64,000 bases of DNA, taken from the NCBI RefSeq assembly GCF_963576675.1, contig NC_088916.1:15001-79000 (forward strand), given 5' to 3'. The position numbers and the translations under genes are program-made. How positions within the stretch are numbered: position 1 is the stretch's first letter; each line of letters begins with the position of its first letter. This DNA comes from Euphorbia lathyris (taxonomy: Eukaryota > Streptophyta > Magnoliopsida > Malpighiales > Euphorbiaceae). Shown here piece after piece: positions 1 to 10,795 of this stretch. The notes below the pieces were generated by a model. That model was not told the DNA's origin, made no database searches, and saw nothing but the letters and a program-made list of their open reading frames with translations.

Positions 1-293
1 TCAAACTTTTACCTATTTATTTTTTTATTACCCATATCTATCCCATTACCCTAATAAGTATACTTCATGATACCCATTTCATTTAAATTGCGGGTACTCT
101 TATCCTTTAAGGATTAATACATAAAACAAAATAATACAAATTTAACAAAAAAGATAAATTTAATAAACCATCTCTAAATAATTCATTTATAAATTTTAAA
201 AATATTCCAAACCCAAAAATTCTAATCAAGTTTAATCAATAAAAATAAATTGGCTTAAGTGGTAAAGTCAATGGATGAAAGTCAAATATATGA
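1..293. repeat. Degenerate tandem repeat, copy 1 (left of the hAT/Tat insertion)
   Basis: AT-rich sequence that matches 24151-24427 almost end to end, including a shared stretch ending in gtcaaatatatga. Once the 23.7 kb of later insertions is removed, the two copies lie about 422 bp apart, so they are adjacent units of an old tandem repeat. The unit is rich in short tacccg/acccat words. No coding potential is visible. The origin of the unit is unknown to me. Confidence 0.7.
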
Positions 294-467
294 TGGGTAC
301 CCTATAGGCAGGGCCGGTCCTGACAATTTAGGGGCCCTAGACAAAATAAGTAATAATGGTCCCTTCAATAATAAAAAATTTATACATAACAAAATAAGTT
401 TTTTAATTTTTTTTATCAGTGGGGTTTCGGAAAGAAATAGGCCCTCCTATATAATTGTATCACTATT

Positions 468-771
468 TAATCAGGGAATGCGGAACAGTGATCTGGGTCT
501 TCGTCGGGAAGGTTTGGCTTCTTCGGGGGTCGTCTCTGCGCGGGGAACGGTCCCTGCGGAAACTCCGACGATCAATACAGTTAGTAGTTCGAGAGCGTAT
601 TCTAATCAAATGAGAGTGAGGTAGGAAAATAGTTACCCGATCCTCTCTTCCTTCCTTCATTGGTATATTTATATAGTGAATTATCTTGGGCCTGTGGGCC
701 TTCTGTTACCCTGGCCCTTTCGCTGGTCGGGCACCGTTGGGCCTCTTGGGCCTAAGTGATATTCCGAATCA
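468..771 (-). repeat. 3' LTR of the Tat element
   Basis: It matches 23602-23905 over its full 304 bp. Read on the minus strand it starts tgattcgg and ends in ccctgatta. A TATA-like box (ctatataaata) lies on the minus strand at about 665-676. The adjoining internal sequence at 772-790 is a run of G on the minus strand, which suits a polypurine tract. Confidence 0.88.
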
Positions 772-1023
772 AGTAGTCCCCCCCGGCTAGGTTAGCCGAG
801 TATTGCATGCGAGAAGACGAGAATTTCAGTGGATCATTTTCTTCTTAACGAGTGGTTGACAGCTGTATGAAAGGTGTCCGATTTCCTCATAGAGACCCTT
901 CAGATTGCTGCATGCACTTATGGGTTTTAGCGTGCAATTGATTGCCCCTTCATTAAATGCTCCTGCATGCGCCGTAAAAAGACATTGAATGTCGTGCGTT
1001 GCCGGCGCCTCCACTTTTGCTTT

Positions 1024-1032
1024 GATATAAAA
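1024..1032 (+). promoter_or_regulatory. Probable promoter (TATA box) facing away from the 3' LTR of the Tat element
   Basis: The word gatataaaa lies on the plus strand, followed by a pyrimidine-rich stretch (about 1047-1160) that looks like a plant leader. It sits in the 772-1168 remnant of Tat internal sequence and points toward the opposite-strand genes that resume near 10796. The nested block starting at 1169 cuts it off from them. Promoter function is inferred from position and composition only. Confidence 0.45.
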
Positions 1033-1168
1033 TGCAGGGGGAGGCTCTTTTTCCGTTTTATTTCGCCAAATTTTCTTCTCCTTGTGTGATTTGACCGTCT
1101 CGTTTTCCCTTTGGAGCCGCTGTTTTCTGTCGATCTTTCCGTCGGTGTTCTGTCGTTTACTCGCGCTT

Positions 1169-3084
1169 TGATGCGTGGCGTCTAGTGGTTGTATTTCTTA
1201 CGACGAAATGTATATTACGATGATTGCGCTATGACTATGGATGTGGTCTTTCTAAGTGCTTTGTATCTACTAGACGTCACTACTTAGGGGCAAGTGTACC
1301 CCGTCGTATCAAGTAATAATCCGGTTAAGACCAGGTATCGAATCCACGGGATTTATAATTGCAAGTATTAAACGACTCGGTTTTATACGTTATTTAAGCT
1401 GTGAATACTTTGAGGTTGATATGGGGGCCAACTACAAACTACTCCTAACTACGTGTGAGGCGAATTTATATAACGAAACTCTATGAAGTGATATGAATGC
1501 GATAAGTTATAATTATGACAAATAATGACTTCTAATGTTTATACGGTTGATGGTTTGCTCTTGCAAAGACGACTACGTGTAGAGTAACCGACCCGTGAAG
1601 TACTTAGACTACGTGGTTCCTAGTCAAGGCGTGTCTAATGCTTGGGACTAGAAATTAGGGCCCGTAAGTTTCGTGGCTTGTCAATTCCTACGGTTTCCGG
1701 TTTGTCACTTCTGGTAAGGCAACACCTATATGAATCCCTAAAAATAGCCCGAATGGCGTCGAAAGTCGCGTTCCCCTACACAACAATTATTATGAATATC
1801 AAAACAAGTAACAAACATCAACACATATATAGAAAAGAAGATTATGAATCATAAATTATAAATATGGAGAATGTAAATATGAATTACAACCAAGCCTAGT
1901 ACATAGGATGAGTTCAAGCTAATTAGCAAGTAAAAAGGGAAGAATCCACCCTCGGAAGTAGCTAACCGGACTCAAAAGCCGTCTCTTAGGACTTGGATGG
2001 TGGAGCTTTCGAGCTTGGTGCAAGAAAGTGGAGCGGGACTTTGATGGAATGCCAGAATCGACGAACAAGCTCTCAAGATGGAAGAGTTTGGCTATACAAA
2101 GCCTAAAAACAAAATCTAAACTACAAATAGCAAGAATTACAAGATGTAAGGTGTATGGTCTAAGGTCTAAGTGTCTAGGGGGTTTTAGACACTCTTATTT
2201 ATAGATCAAGCTAGGGGCAAGATTGTAATTCCACAAGGTGCAAGCATGGAGGAACATAATTTTGTGCAGAAATCCCATAATACGCCCCGCGTATGGTGGT
2301 GTACGCCCTGTGTGTATGCCCATTCCGTCAGAAATCTCCTGCATATGGACCAATTCCGGATCTTGTTGTCTCAAACACGCCCTGCGTAGAATGGACTGCA
2401 CCTTGTGTGTTTGAGACTCTGACTTTTTATTCTCCTGCATATGGACCAATTCCGGATCTTGTTGTCTCAAACACGCCCTGCGTAGAATGGACTGCACCTT
2501 GTGTGTTTGAGACTCTGACTTTTTATTGCTTGATTTGGTCCTTTTACGCCATGCGTGGCTTGAGGCACGCCCTGCGTAAATGAGTCTCTGAACTTTTGTG
2601 TTGAAAAATTTCCTTACACGCCCCGCGTGTAAGGTAGTACGCCCTGCGTAGAGATAGTTGACTCAGGAAGACCATGCAGTCTGACTTTCAGGATTAGGCC
2701 AATCATTTCTGACATGTGTCATACGCCTCGCGTAAGTTGGCATACGCCTCACGTATGCTGACTAGATTCCGCGTGGTGTCTGTGGATAGGGCAATCATTT
2801 CTGACTTTATGTTTCACGCCTCGCGTATGGGATGATGCGCCTCGCGTATTTGAGTGGATTTTCACTCCTTGCTCGTACCTGAAATACAAATCTCGGGGCC
2901 GAGTTAGCTTGACGTTTTTATTTTCTAAATTACTCAAAAATAAGGGAAATTAACTGAAAGCATGGAATTTATTTTTATTCCGTTATTTTATTAAAACACT
3001 CTATTTTTGTAATTAAACTTATTTATTTCTTCTAAAATTAACCCGTAAATCACGCTAAAAGATAGGGGTAAAATACCCATATCA
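1169..3084 (-). repeat. 3' LTR of the Athila-like element, with phased ACGC/GCGT dyads
   Basis: A 1916-bp LTR that reads tgatatggg to cgcatca on the minus strand. A purine-rich tract (ccgaggaggtt on the minus strand) adjoins it at 3085, as expected for a polypurine tract. A minus-strand TATA-like box (ctataaataag) lies at about 2197-2210, so the segment at 2230-3084 is U3. U3 carries at least a dozen copies of an ACGCnnnGCGT-like word, in pairs 21 bp apart (see findings). It aligns along its length with the solo LTR at 43209-45046. Confidence 0.85.
2335..2526. repeat. 96-bp perfect tandem duplication inside the LTR U3
   Basis: The segment 2335-2430 is repeated directly at 2431-2526, by eye without differences. 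Each copy contains one of the phased dyad pairs (2376/2397 and 2472/2493). The open frames that cross it on both strands are a by-product of the repeat and not genes. Confidence 0.9.
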
Positions 3085-4980
3085 AACCTCCTCGGACTTT
3101 AAAGTTTTACTTATCCTCAAGTAAAAGAAATCGAAAGACAAGGGATTGAGATTATTAAGAAACAAACCGACGGTTGGTTTTACCAAGTGCGTGATTTCAA
3201 AGTTAAAGTTTTATGCAAAGTTTTCGGCGAGTACCTACGCAAACAATCGAGCGACCAAAACTTGTTTGAAACCTCCATAATTAAAATTAATAGGCAATAA
3301 TAACGGGGGTTGACTATCTTTTTAGAACCCGATAATACCTCACCAAGGGATTTCACTCTTACGCTCAAACTTTGGTGGGTCGGCGTTTTAGCTCTCTTCT
3401 TTGTACTTACCCGAGATCACTTTTGAGTTTGCATTTTCATCCGGGTTTTTCCTCCTATGTCATGGTTTAGACAATATTAAAAATGAACCCAGAGGGGGGT
3501 TGTAATGTGGGTGGCTTTTTAGTGGTTAATTTTTGAAAACTCGAGTTCAAATACCATTTTGATGACTGCACCATATTTTATTTTGGCCTTGGTAAGTTCG
3601 AAAAATAATACTCGAAATTGCTCGAGTGGAGCTTGAGAATGCCTTTTTGCTCTTTCTTACGTTCTTCTTTTTCTTTTTGTTTTGGGAGCGGCACAAAAAT
3701 GATCTCGAGAACTTATGGTGCTTACTTATTAAGGCCTTGACTTATTTCGGGTGCAAATTGATTTCGTTGGTATTTAAACAAGAGGAAAAAGAGGGTTAAT
3801 TGTTAAAAGGGTGTTGACAAGAAATGTCGGTTAGTAGGCTCAAGGGGGTTTCCTAGAGGTTGATAAAAATGAGAAAAATAAATTAAGAAAAGAATTAGAC
3901 TAAGTGGGCTCGTTTTATCATCTATCGCCATTTTAACCAAAATAGGTGTACTTAACCCGGTATTAGGTGCAAACTCTATGAGTGAGTGAAGTCAAAGCTC
4001 TCGAAAAATTGTGAAAGAAATAGAGTTCTCGTACGAACTCCTTTAGGCTCAAAATTACCTCACAAAATTTCGGGTTTAAATTGTGTACTATCGAGTCTTC
4101 ACTAAACTTTCAAACATCCCGTTTTTATTGCCTTTTTAAATTTCGTTATGGAGATGACTTATGGGTTAGGACTCAATGCTTTTGTTTAGTATCACCTAGT
4201 CTTTACATAAATTCTATAACTTCAAAATTAAGACTAAAATTTCTTAATAGAACCGATCCTTTGTGGTCCGATAGTATTTACATTTAAGGACAAACAACAG
4301 AACATTTAATTAATTCCGAGGGAGGTTAGTGTGTCGGGAAAAATCTTAAGAATCAACAAATTAGTTTAATTATTTTTTTTTGTGTCTTTTTCTATTTTTG
4401 TATTTTTGCTTTTGTTAGTGCAAAACAAACTGAAAGTGCAGGATTGCACGGCCCTCCGTGTTATTAAAATGACGTCTATTCCAAGGACGTCGCAAAAGAA
4501 AAGAAAAACAAAAACAAAAACAAATGGTGAATTAAAAGTGAGACCCCTTGGGGGTCATATCCTACGCGAGGCGTGCCTAGGGGGCGCCTCGCGTGGACAG
4601 TGCGTTTTATGTTGTTTTTGGGCAGAGACTCAAATACGCGGGGCGCATGAAGTGGGGCGCCCTGTGTGTTTGAGTTTCTGAGCATTTTATACATGAAAAG
4701 GGGAATTACGCGGGGCGTACAAGGAGGTACGCCCTGCGTAAAAGGTGCAATTTAGGCCGATTTTGGCCAGAGGCTCGGAAGCGCGGGGCGTGACAGTGGG
4801 CACGCCCCACGTGAGGTATTTGGATTTGCTCGGGATTTGTTTTTCGTTGATTTTATTGGAAGAAAATAAGAATAGTGCCTAAAAAGAACAAACAGGTTTG
4901 ATACATATATACAAAGGGTTTGAGGGACGCAAACCGAGGCTACGTTTAGACTCGAAGTAGCTCGAATTTCTCGCACGGCG
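3085..4980. other. Non-coding internal region of the Athila-like element
   Basis: About 1.9 kb between the decayed gag and the 3' LTR, where pol would be in an autonomous Athila. I see no RT, integrase or RNase H motif in any frame. The part at 4560-4812 carries four inverted pairs of the ACGC/GCGT word also found in the LTR. The rest shows nothing I can name. Confidence 0.6.
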
Positions 4981-4982
4981 GC

Positions 4983-6400
4983 TCAATATAAGTTGCCCGA
5001 GTTGGAACTTGACGGGTCCGAACCTCCATTATTCATGAGCGTTATCGCCTGTCCGGATTCCCGATTTTTGCCCCGCGGATTTTGTTCGGTGTTTGCCGGT
5101 AGGGTTCCTAGTGGCCTTTTTTGTTGTTGACGGTTCAGATGGGCTACTTGGCGGCTAAGATCCCTACAAAACACCTCGCTATCGGAAAGACGGGTTAATA
5201 TATCCTTCAATAAAGACGTGACCGATTGGTCGTGTACATTGTCGGGAGGTGGAGCGTTCCGATTACCGGGCACGGCTTATGATTGCCCGAGCCCGTTTTC
5301 CCGATATTCTTGCTCAAAGCTGGATGGGGGCCTCAACACGTTATTATTATTGCCATATGACAAGTTCGGGTGTTAGTACCGAGGCCGCCAACCGCTGTTA
5401 TTATTATTATGGTGGTGATAGGAGTTCGGATTAGGATTATACCTTGGATTTCCTCCTATGTAACTTACACTCTCGATGTCGCCGGCGAAAGGGCTACCGG
5501 CTTGGCAATTGAGTCCGTCGTGGTCTCCACCACAGTGATTGCACATCATGACCTATGCAATTTTATTGAGGCTTAGGTGGGCAATTAACGAGTCAAGTTT
5601 CTTATGCATCTCTGCTATGGAGCTTTTCGGAGCCTCTTTCTCCACAGTGAACATTTGGTGTCGCGACGGGCCGGCAAGCCGATCCTCTTGCCATTGCACG
5701 CTTTTCCTCGCGAGCTCATGAATGAGCTCGTAGGCCTCACTAGCTGACTTCCGAAATAGATCCCCACCTGCAGCGGAATCAACAGTCACACGGTTAGTGG
5801 GGTTAACCCGTGTTAAAAAGTGCTTACCAAGTCGTGCTTCGGGATGTCATGGTGGGGGCAGTTTTGGAGCAACTTCCAGAACCTAGCCCAAGCTGCATGA
5901 AGGGCCTCGCATTCCAACTGCCTAAAGGACGTGATATCGGTCCGTAACTTGACTGTTTTGGACGGTGGAAAATAGTAGGAAAGGAACTCCTTCTCGAGCT
6001 CCTCCCACGATGTGATGGATCCCGCCTCCAAAGAGTGTAGCCACTCCAACGCTTGCCATGTCAAAGAAAAAGGAAACAGCTTTAGTCTAATAGCCTCAAC
6101 GGGAACACCATTTTGCCGAGAGGTGTCGGCACACATAAGGAATTTATCGAGATGTTCGTTAGGGTTCTCGTGGAGTTCCCCTCCGAATTGACCGCATTGT
6201 TGTATCAGCTGGATCATGCCAGTCTTTATCGCGTACGTGTTGGCCGGTATCGTGGGGGCGACAATTCCGTTACGGTTTTGGGGACAGTGCGGAGCAAGGA
6301 TCTCCATCATCGAACATGTGTCGTTACCCCCGCGAATGTTGTTCACGTGTGGCCTTTGGTTTCCTTCGGGTTAGTTGACCTCATCGTTGGGGTTTTCCAT
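4983..6400 (-). pseudogene. gag: Athila-like gag, decayed
   Basis: The likely start is the minus-strand ATG at 6400, followed in frame by a stop near 6375. The best preserved part (6346-5813) has the retrotransposon gag core, with an FGGELHENPNEHLDKF-like motif and then FPFSL, as in Athila-type gag. After a frameshift near 5800 comes the AAGG...EAYELI segment (5789-5553). A CNHCGGDHDGLNC knuckle follows (about 5535-5495), and last a proline/asparagine-rich tail ending NPRGKN...AITL (5273-4983). These parts occur in the right order for a full gag, but in at least two frames and with stops. It would have made the capsid-like protein of the element. No pol follows it. Confidence 0.82.
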
Positions 6401-6619
6401 CTTCTCTTTTCGAATCCTACAAAGAGTACGTTCAATTTCGAGATCAATAGGAATAAGAGAATCACTCCGAGATCGGGTATGCATAAAATAAGTGAAATAA
6501 AATATAATATCGACAAGAAAAGAATGATGTTAGTAAAAGTATATATAAACAATTTATACAAAAAGAATGCTTAAACTAACAATAAAACGTTTTTGTCTAA
6601 TATCGCAAGATGTTATAAA

Positions 6620-6637
6620 TCCCCGGCAACGGCGCCA
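6620..6637 (-). other. Primer binding site, tRNA-Asp type
   Basis: The minus strand reads tggcgccgttgccgggga, the usual primer site of Athila-type and related Ty3 elements, complementary to the 3' end of tRNA-Asp. It lies six bases inside the LTR end at 6644 and fixes the element's orientation as minus. Confidence 0.9.
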
Positions 6638-6643
6638 AAAACT

Positions 6644-7193
6644 TGATGCGTGGCGTCTAGTGGTTGTATTTCTTACGACGAAATGTATATTACGATGATT
6701 GCGCTATGACTATGGATGTGGTCTTTCTAAGTGCTTTGTATCTACTAGACGTCACTACTTAGGGGCAAGTGTACCCCGTCGTATCAAGTAATAATCTGGT
6801 TAAGACCGGGTATCGAATCCACGAGATTTATAACTGCAAGTATTAAACGACTCAGTTTTATACGTTATTTAAGCTGTGAATACTTTGAGGTTGATATGGG
6901 GGCCAACTACAAACTACTCCTAACTACGTGTGAGGCGAATTTATATAACGAAACTCTATGAAGTGATATGAATGCGATAAGTTATAATTATGACAAATAA
7001 TGACTTCTAATGTTTATACGGTTGATGGTTTGCTCTTGCAAAGACGACTACGTGTAGAGTAACCGACCCGTGAAGTACTTAGACTACGTGGTTCCTAGTC
7101 AAGGCGTGTCTAATGCTTGGGACCAGAAATTAGGGCCCCTAAGTTCCGTGGCTTGTCAATTCCTACGGTTTCCGGTTTGTCACTTCCGGTAAG
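6644..7193 (-). repeat. Truncated 5' LTR of the Athila-like element
   Basis: It matches 1169-1718 with only a few substitutions, then stops matching at about 7193 (cacttccggtaag), where the 46-bp repeat array begins. About 1.37 kb of LTR, including U3 and its promoter, is missing. This end was lost by recombination or by a deletion after another insertion. Confidence 0.85.
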
Positions 7194-7200
7194 AGTACAT

Positions 7201-7706
7201 GCGGTCGATTTAGAGACTAGGGTCGCTAGAGAGAGCAACTTTACCTGCGGATGAGATAAAGACTAGGGTCGCTAGAAAGCGCAACTTTACCTACGGTCGA
7301 GATAAAGACTAGGGTCGCTAGAGAGAGCAACTTTACCTGCGGTCGAGATAAAGACTAGGGTCGCTAGAAAAAGCAATTTTACATGCGGTCGAGATAAAGA
7401 CTATGGTAGCTGGAAAGAGCAATTTTACCTACGGTTGATGTAGAGACTAGGGTAGCTGGAAAGAGCAATTTTACCTGCGGTTGATTTAGAAACTAGGGTA
7501 GCTGGAAAGAGCAATTTTACCTGCGGTTGATTTAAAAACTAGGGTAGCTAGAAAGAGCAATTTTACCTGCGGTTGATTTGGAAACTAGGGTAGCTAGAAA
7601 GAGCAACTTTACCTGCGGTCGATTTAGACTAGGGTCGCTAGATAGAGCTATACACCTACGGTCGATTTAGAGACTAGGGTCGCCGGAAGGAGCGTTCGTC
7701 TGCAGT
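7201..7706 (+). repeat. 46-bp tandem repeat array, about 11 units
   Basis: Units carry the core gactagggtcgctagaaag and a cctgcggtcga word, with a 46-bp period. Copies drift gradually, and the terminal ones are the most divergent. The array ends about 200 bp before a polypurine tract and an LTR start at 7905. That position suits the 3' untranslated repeats common in Tat/Ogre-type retrotransposons. Confidence 0.85.
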
Positions 7707-7904
7707 CGATGCAGAGGCAAGGACGGGACAACCAAGGCAAAGATCGAAGACAAGGCCGGAGCATGCGGCATAGAGATCAGGTATTCTTCCTCCTACTCTT
7801 TACGTGTCTCTTACTTTTATATGTTTTACATTGCATGTGTTGCGTTAGCAAAAAACGTTTTCAAAACACACACATCACTGTCAAAATAGCAAAGTAGGGG
7901 CAAC

Positions 7905-10780
7905 TGTAGACACCGAGTCGGAGGACGTGTGACGAAAACCTGAAAACAAAATGGTGGAAGCGATTGATTCCGGAAGTTTCGAAAAAAAATAATAAAATAA
8001 ATAAGTTACGGTGGGTCGCTGTTGTTGATTGGATGGCTCGCGAATGCTTAGCGGCATGGTGCGAGTACTTAGCGGCGGCCGACGCACATTCGACGACAGT
8101 CGGACACCCGCTCGACGACGCAAAGCGCGCGCTCGATGCCCGTCGGACGCACGCATCCAACCAGAAATAGCACGCGCTCGACGTCCGAGCAATGCACGAG
8201 CTTGGCAGCGCGAGGCGCGCGCTTGTTGGCCACGGGGCGTGTGCGTCCGGCAGCGCGGAACACACGTTCGGCGGTCACGACGCGTGGACGCCAGACGGCG
8301 CAGAATGTGAGCTCGACGGCCGCAGGGAGCGTGCACGCCCAGCGGCGCGAGACGCACCCCGGCGGCCGTTGGGCGAGCGTCCAACCGCGTCGGGCGGCCG
8401 CCCAACATGCTTTGGGCGGCCGCCCAACCCCCTTGGGCGACGCCCGATTTTACTCGGGCGTCGTCCATTTGTCCGGGGACCCGTTTGCCTATAAAAGGCA
8501 CGGATCCCCATGCATTTGGGAAGAAAAAACGGGGAGAATTTTTGGAGCTTTCTCACTCTAAACATTTTTAGAGAGAGAAAGTCAATTTTTTGGAGAAAAT
8601 ATTTTTTTTCCTAAAAAAATCAAAATTTTCCAAAGTTAAATTTTTACTAAAAAAACACAAAAAACCGGAAAATCACGACTCGTGGAATCAATCGGCTTCG
8701 TCTGTCAGATACCGAATTTAAGGTATTATCCGAGGACTAGACTCTTTTATTTTATTTAATTTATTCCTTTCCTTTATTTATTTTTATGTTATAGTTTTTT
8801 ATTTATTTAGTTAATCTTTTATTTTATCACGTTTTATTTAATTTGACATATTTATTTAATTTTCTTCTCGTGTTGAATAAAATTCGGTTTTGCTTTAAAA
8901 TAAAAAACCTCGTTTTGATATCCCAATACGAACCGTGATCCGATAAAAAGGTAGTTCGGGTGTTAAAAACGTTGTAATTATAAGTTTTAATTTAAAAGAA
9001 TTTCCGAATAATGTTTTAAAATAAAAACGTCGTTTTAGGAACTTCCGTTATTAACTATGATCCATTTTTGGGAGTTCGGAAATCCAAAACGATTGAATTA
9101 GACTTAATTTAAAGCTTTTGAATAAATCTGGAAACAGTTGGAGTAGTTCTGTAATTTTCCGTTTCTGTCACTAATTTCTGTTTACCGACGGATTTTCCGT
9201 CGGTAAATCTGCTGGAATGTAAAAAATGGTGTTTTGGTCCCTCCTTCTTAACTTTTGGGCTTTTGATCCTTTATATATATATGTATAGTTATGTAATACA
9301 TGTTTTCAAATTATTTTTTTTAGACATTTGGTATATATAATTATTTAGGATGTTTGTATATCATTTTTTATTTTATTTTTAAATATAAGTATATGTATAT
9401 ATATCTTTTCTTTTCTTCTTCTTTTACTTAAATGGTAATTAATCTCATTTTAAAAGAATATTTACTTGGGGTTTTGGGAGTGATTTATTAGTGGATAAAT
9501 ATGTATTATTTTTGACATTTAAAATTACATTAGTTATGTATATATATAGTTTTGGGATATTTGGGTTATATTAGTTATTATTAGATAAAACTATTTTGGG
9601 AATAAATGTTATTTTCTTATCTAGGAGTTTTATTTACTATTTTCACATGTTTAAAGTATAAATGTATTATATTTAGTATTTTCATATATGTATTATATAA
9701 TCTCTTTTCATTAACTTTTATTTCATGTTTCCTTTTTGGATTAAAATGTATATATATATGCTTATATTATTTCCTTTGTTCTTTTGGGCCATTTAGGGGT
9801 CCATGTTTCAAATGGGCTTTATTTGGGAGTGAATTTTGGTTTAAATATGTTTATTATTGTAATTATGACTAGTAGAGAATCCATTAAGGAAAAGGGGAAA
9901 ATAAATCACAAAAAGAGTTTTCTATTTAATTATTTAAATTAATGAATTTTTAGAGGTTCCTAATGTAAATAAATTGAGTTTTCTTGACATTTCAAATCGT
10001 TTCTCAAAACACCACGTTTTAAAACCTTAGTCCGTTCCAACGACGGATTAAGCGAACATTGTAATTAAAATCGTTTCTTTGTGAATAATAGAGTTTTGAA
10101 TCGTTTTCTTAAAGGATTTGTACAAAATAAAATTGACTTGTATGTTTAACCACGTTTTCTTATTAAAGGTTTTTATCTCAACGTTTTCAAACACTCGAGT
10201 CGTTCCAACGGCGATTCGGGTGAACTTCATCAGACGGGGTTTTAAAGCGCACCTAAATCGTTCCAACGGCGATTAAGGTGCGAACCATGTAAATAAATTC
10301 GTTTTGGGGAAATAAGTTAGCATAGAATTAACACGCAACACGACATGTAAATCACGTTGTAACTAAATCACTTCTTTCTTCCCCCCTCTCTTTGTATGTA
10401 TATTGAACTGATGTAAATGGGTGATTCTTTACTAATGTGGCTTTTCAATAATATATGCTCAAAACGGTTTCTAAAAAGAGAAAGAAAATGTTTCAAATGA
10501 ATTTTAAACTTAAAGAAGTATACGATTAATCCGTTATCGCCTAACATGTTGAGTAGGAGGCCGGTGGTTCATAACCGGGCGATGTCGGGGTGCCTAGTAG
10601 CCTTTCTCCGGAAAGGAGCTAGCCTTCTCGGCTCGTACCTAAGTTTCCCGAACCCACACCGGTCTCCCGTAAGGGATCAGTGTTCATTTTCCCATTCGTG
10701 GGTGGCGACTCTTCCATATCTCCGAGCTCCGGTCCTGCCGAGCAGTTTGATTCCACGATTGGTTGCTTTCGGCGCCAATC
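7905..10780 (+). repeat. LTR of a Tat/Ogre-like element, plus strand, right end uncertain
   Basis: A polypurine tract (aaagtaggggcaac, 7891-7904) is followed by tgtagacaccgagtcgg, a typical 3' LTR start of Tat-type elements. The LTR has a GC-rich U3 (7950-8480), a TATA box at 8489-8498 and an AT-rich middle (8550-10500). It also has three spaced copies of a cgttccaacggcgatt-like word (about 10033, 10199, 10258). Near 10540-10720 come the gggtgcctagtagcctttc and gtggcgactctt words usual near the end of such LTRs. The end is put near caatca at 10780, but it could lie 100 bp either side. No pol of this element is present. Confidence 0.62.
8489..8498 (+). promoter_or_regulatory. TATA box of the Tat/Ogre-like LTR
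   Basis: The word ctataaaagg lies at the boundary between the GC-rich U3 and the AT-rich remainder of the LTR. A transcription start about 25-35 bp downstream (near 8525) is inferred. Confidence 0.6.
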
Positions 10781-10795
10781 ACCGCTTACGTTGCC

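Larger units (their letters stand above)
1169..7193 (-). mobile_element. Athila-like Ty3/gypsy element, gag-only, minus strand, 5' LTR truncated
   Basis: The 3' LTR (1169-3084) and the start of the 5' LTR (6644-7193) match closely. A primer binding site for tRNA-Asp lies just inside the 5' LTR (6620-6637). A decayed gag (4983-6400) is present, but I see no protease, RT or integrase in the internal region, so the element was non-autonomous. The 5' LTR stops after about 550 of 1916 bp, where a 46-bp tandem repeat begins. A solo LTR of a related family lies at 43209-45046. The Athila assignment rests on the gag motifs and the primer site. Confidence 0.82.

Noticed and set aside
2195..2583. Open frames with a repeated 32-residue block on both strands.
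   Set aside because: Produced by the 96-bp tandem duplication in an LTR. The dyad words explain the composition, and nothing suggests a protein.
7201..7706. Possible CRISPR-like array of 46-bp units.
   Set aside because: The whole unit is repeated, with no unique spacers.
7861..8565. Many overlapping open frames on both strands (up to 206 codons).
   Set aside because: They arise from the GC-rich LTR U3, where stop codons are rare. Frames overlap in all directions, are low in complexity and show no protein motif.
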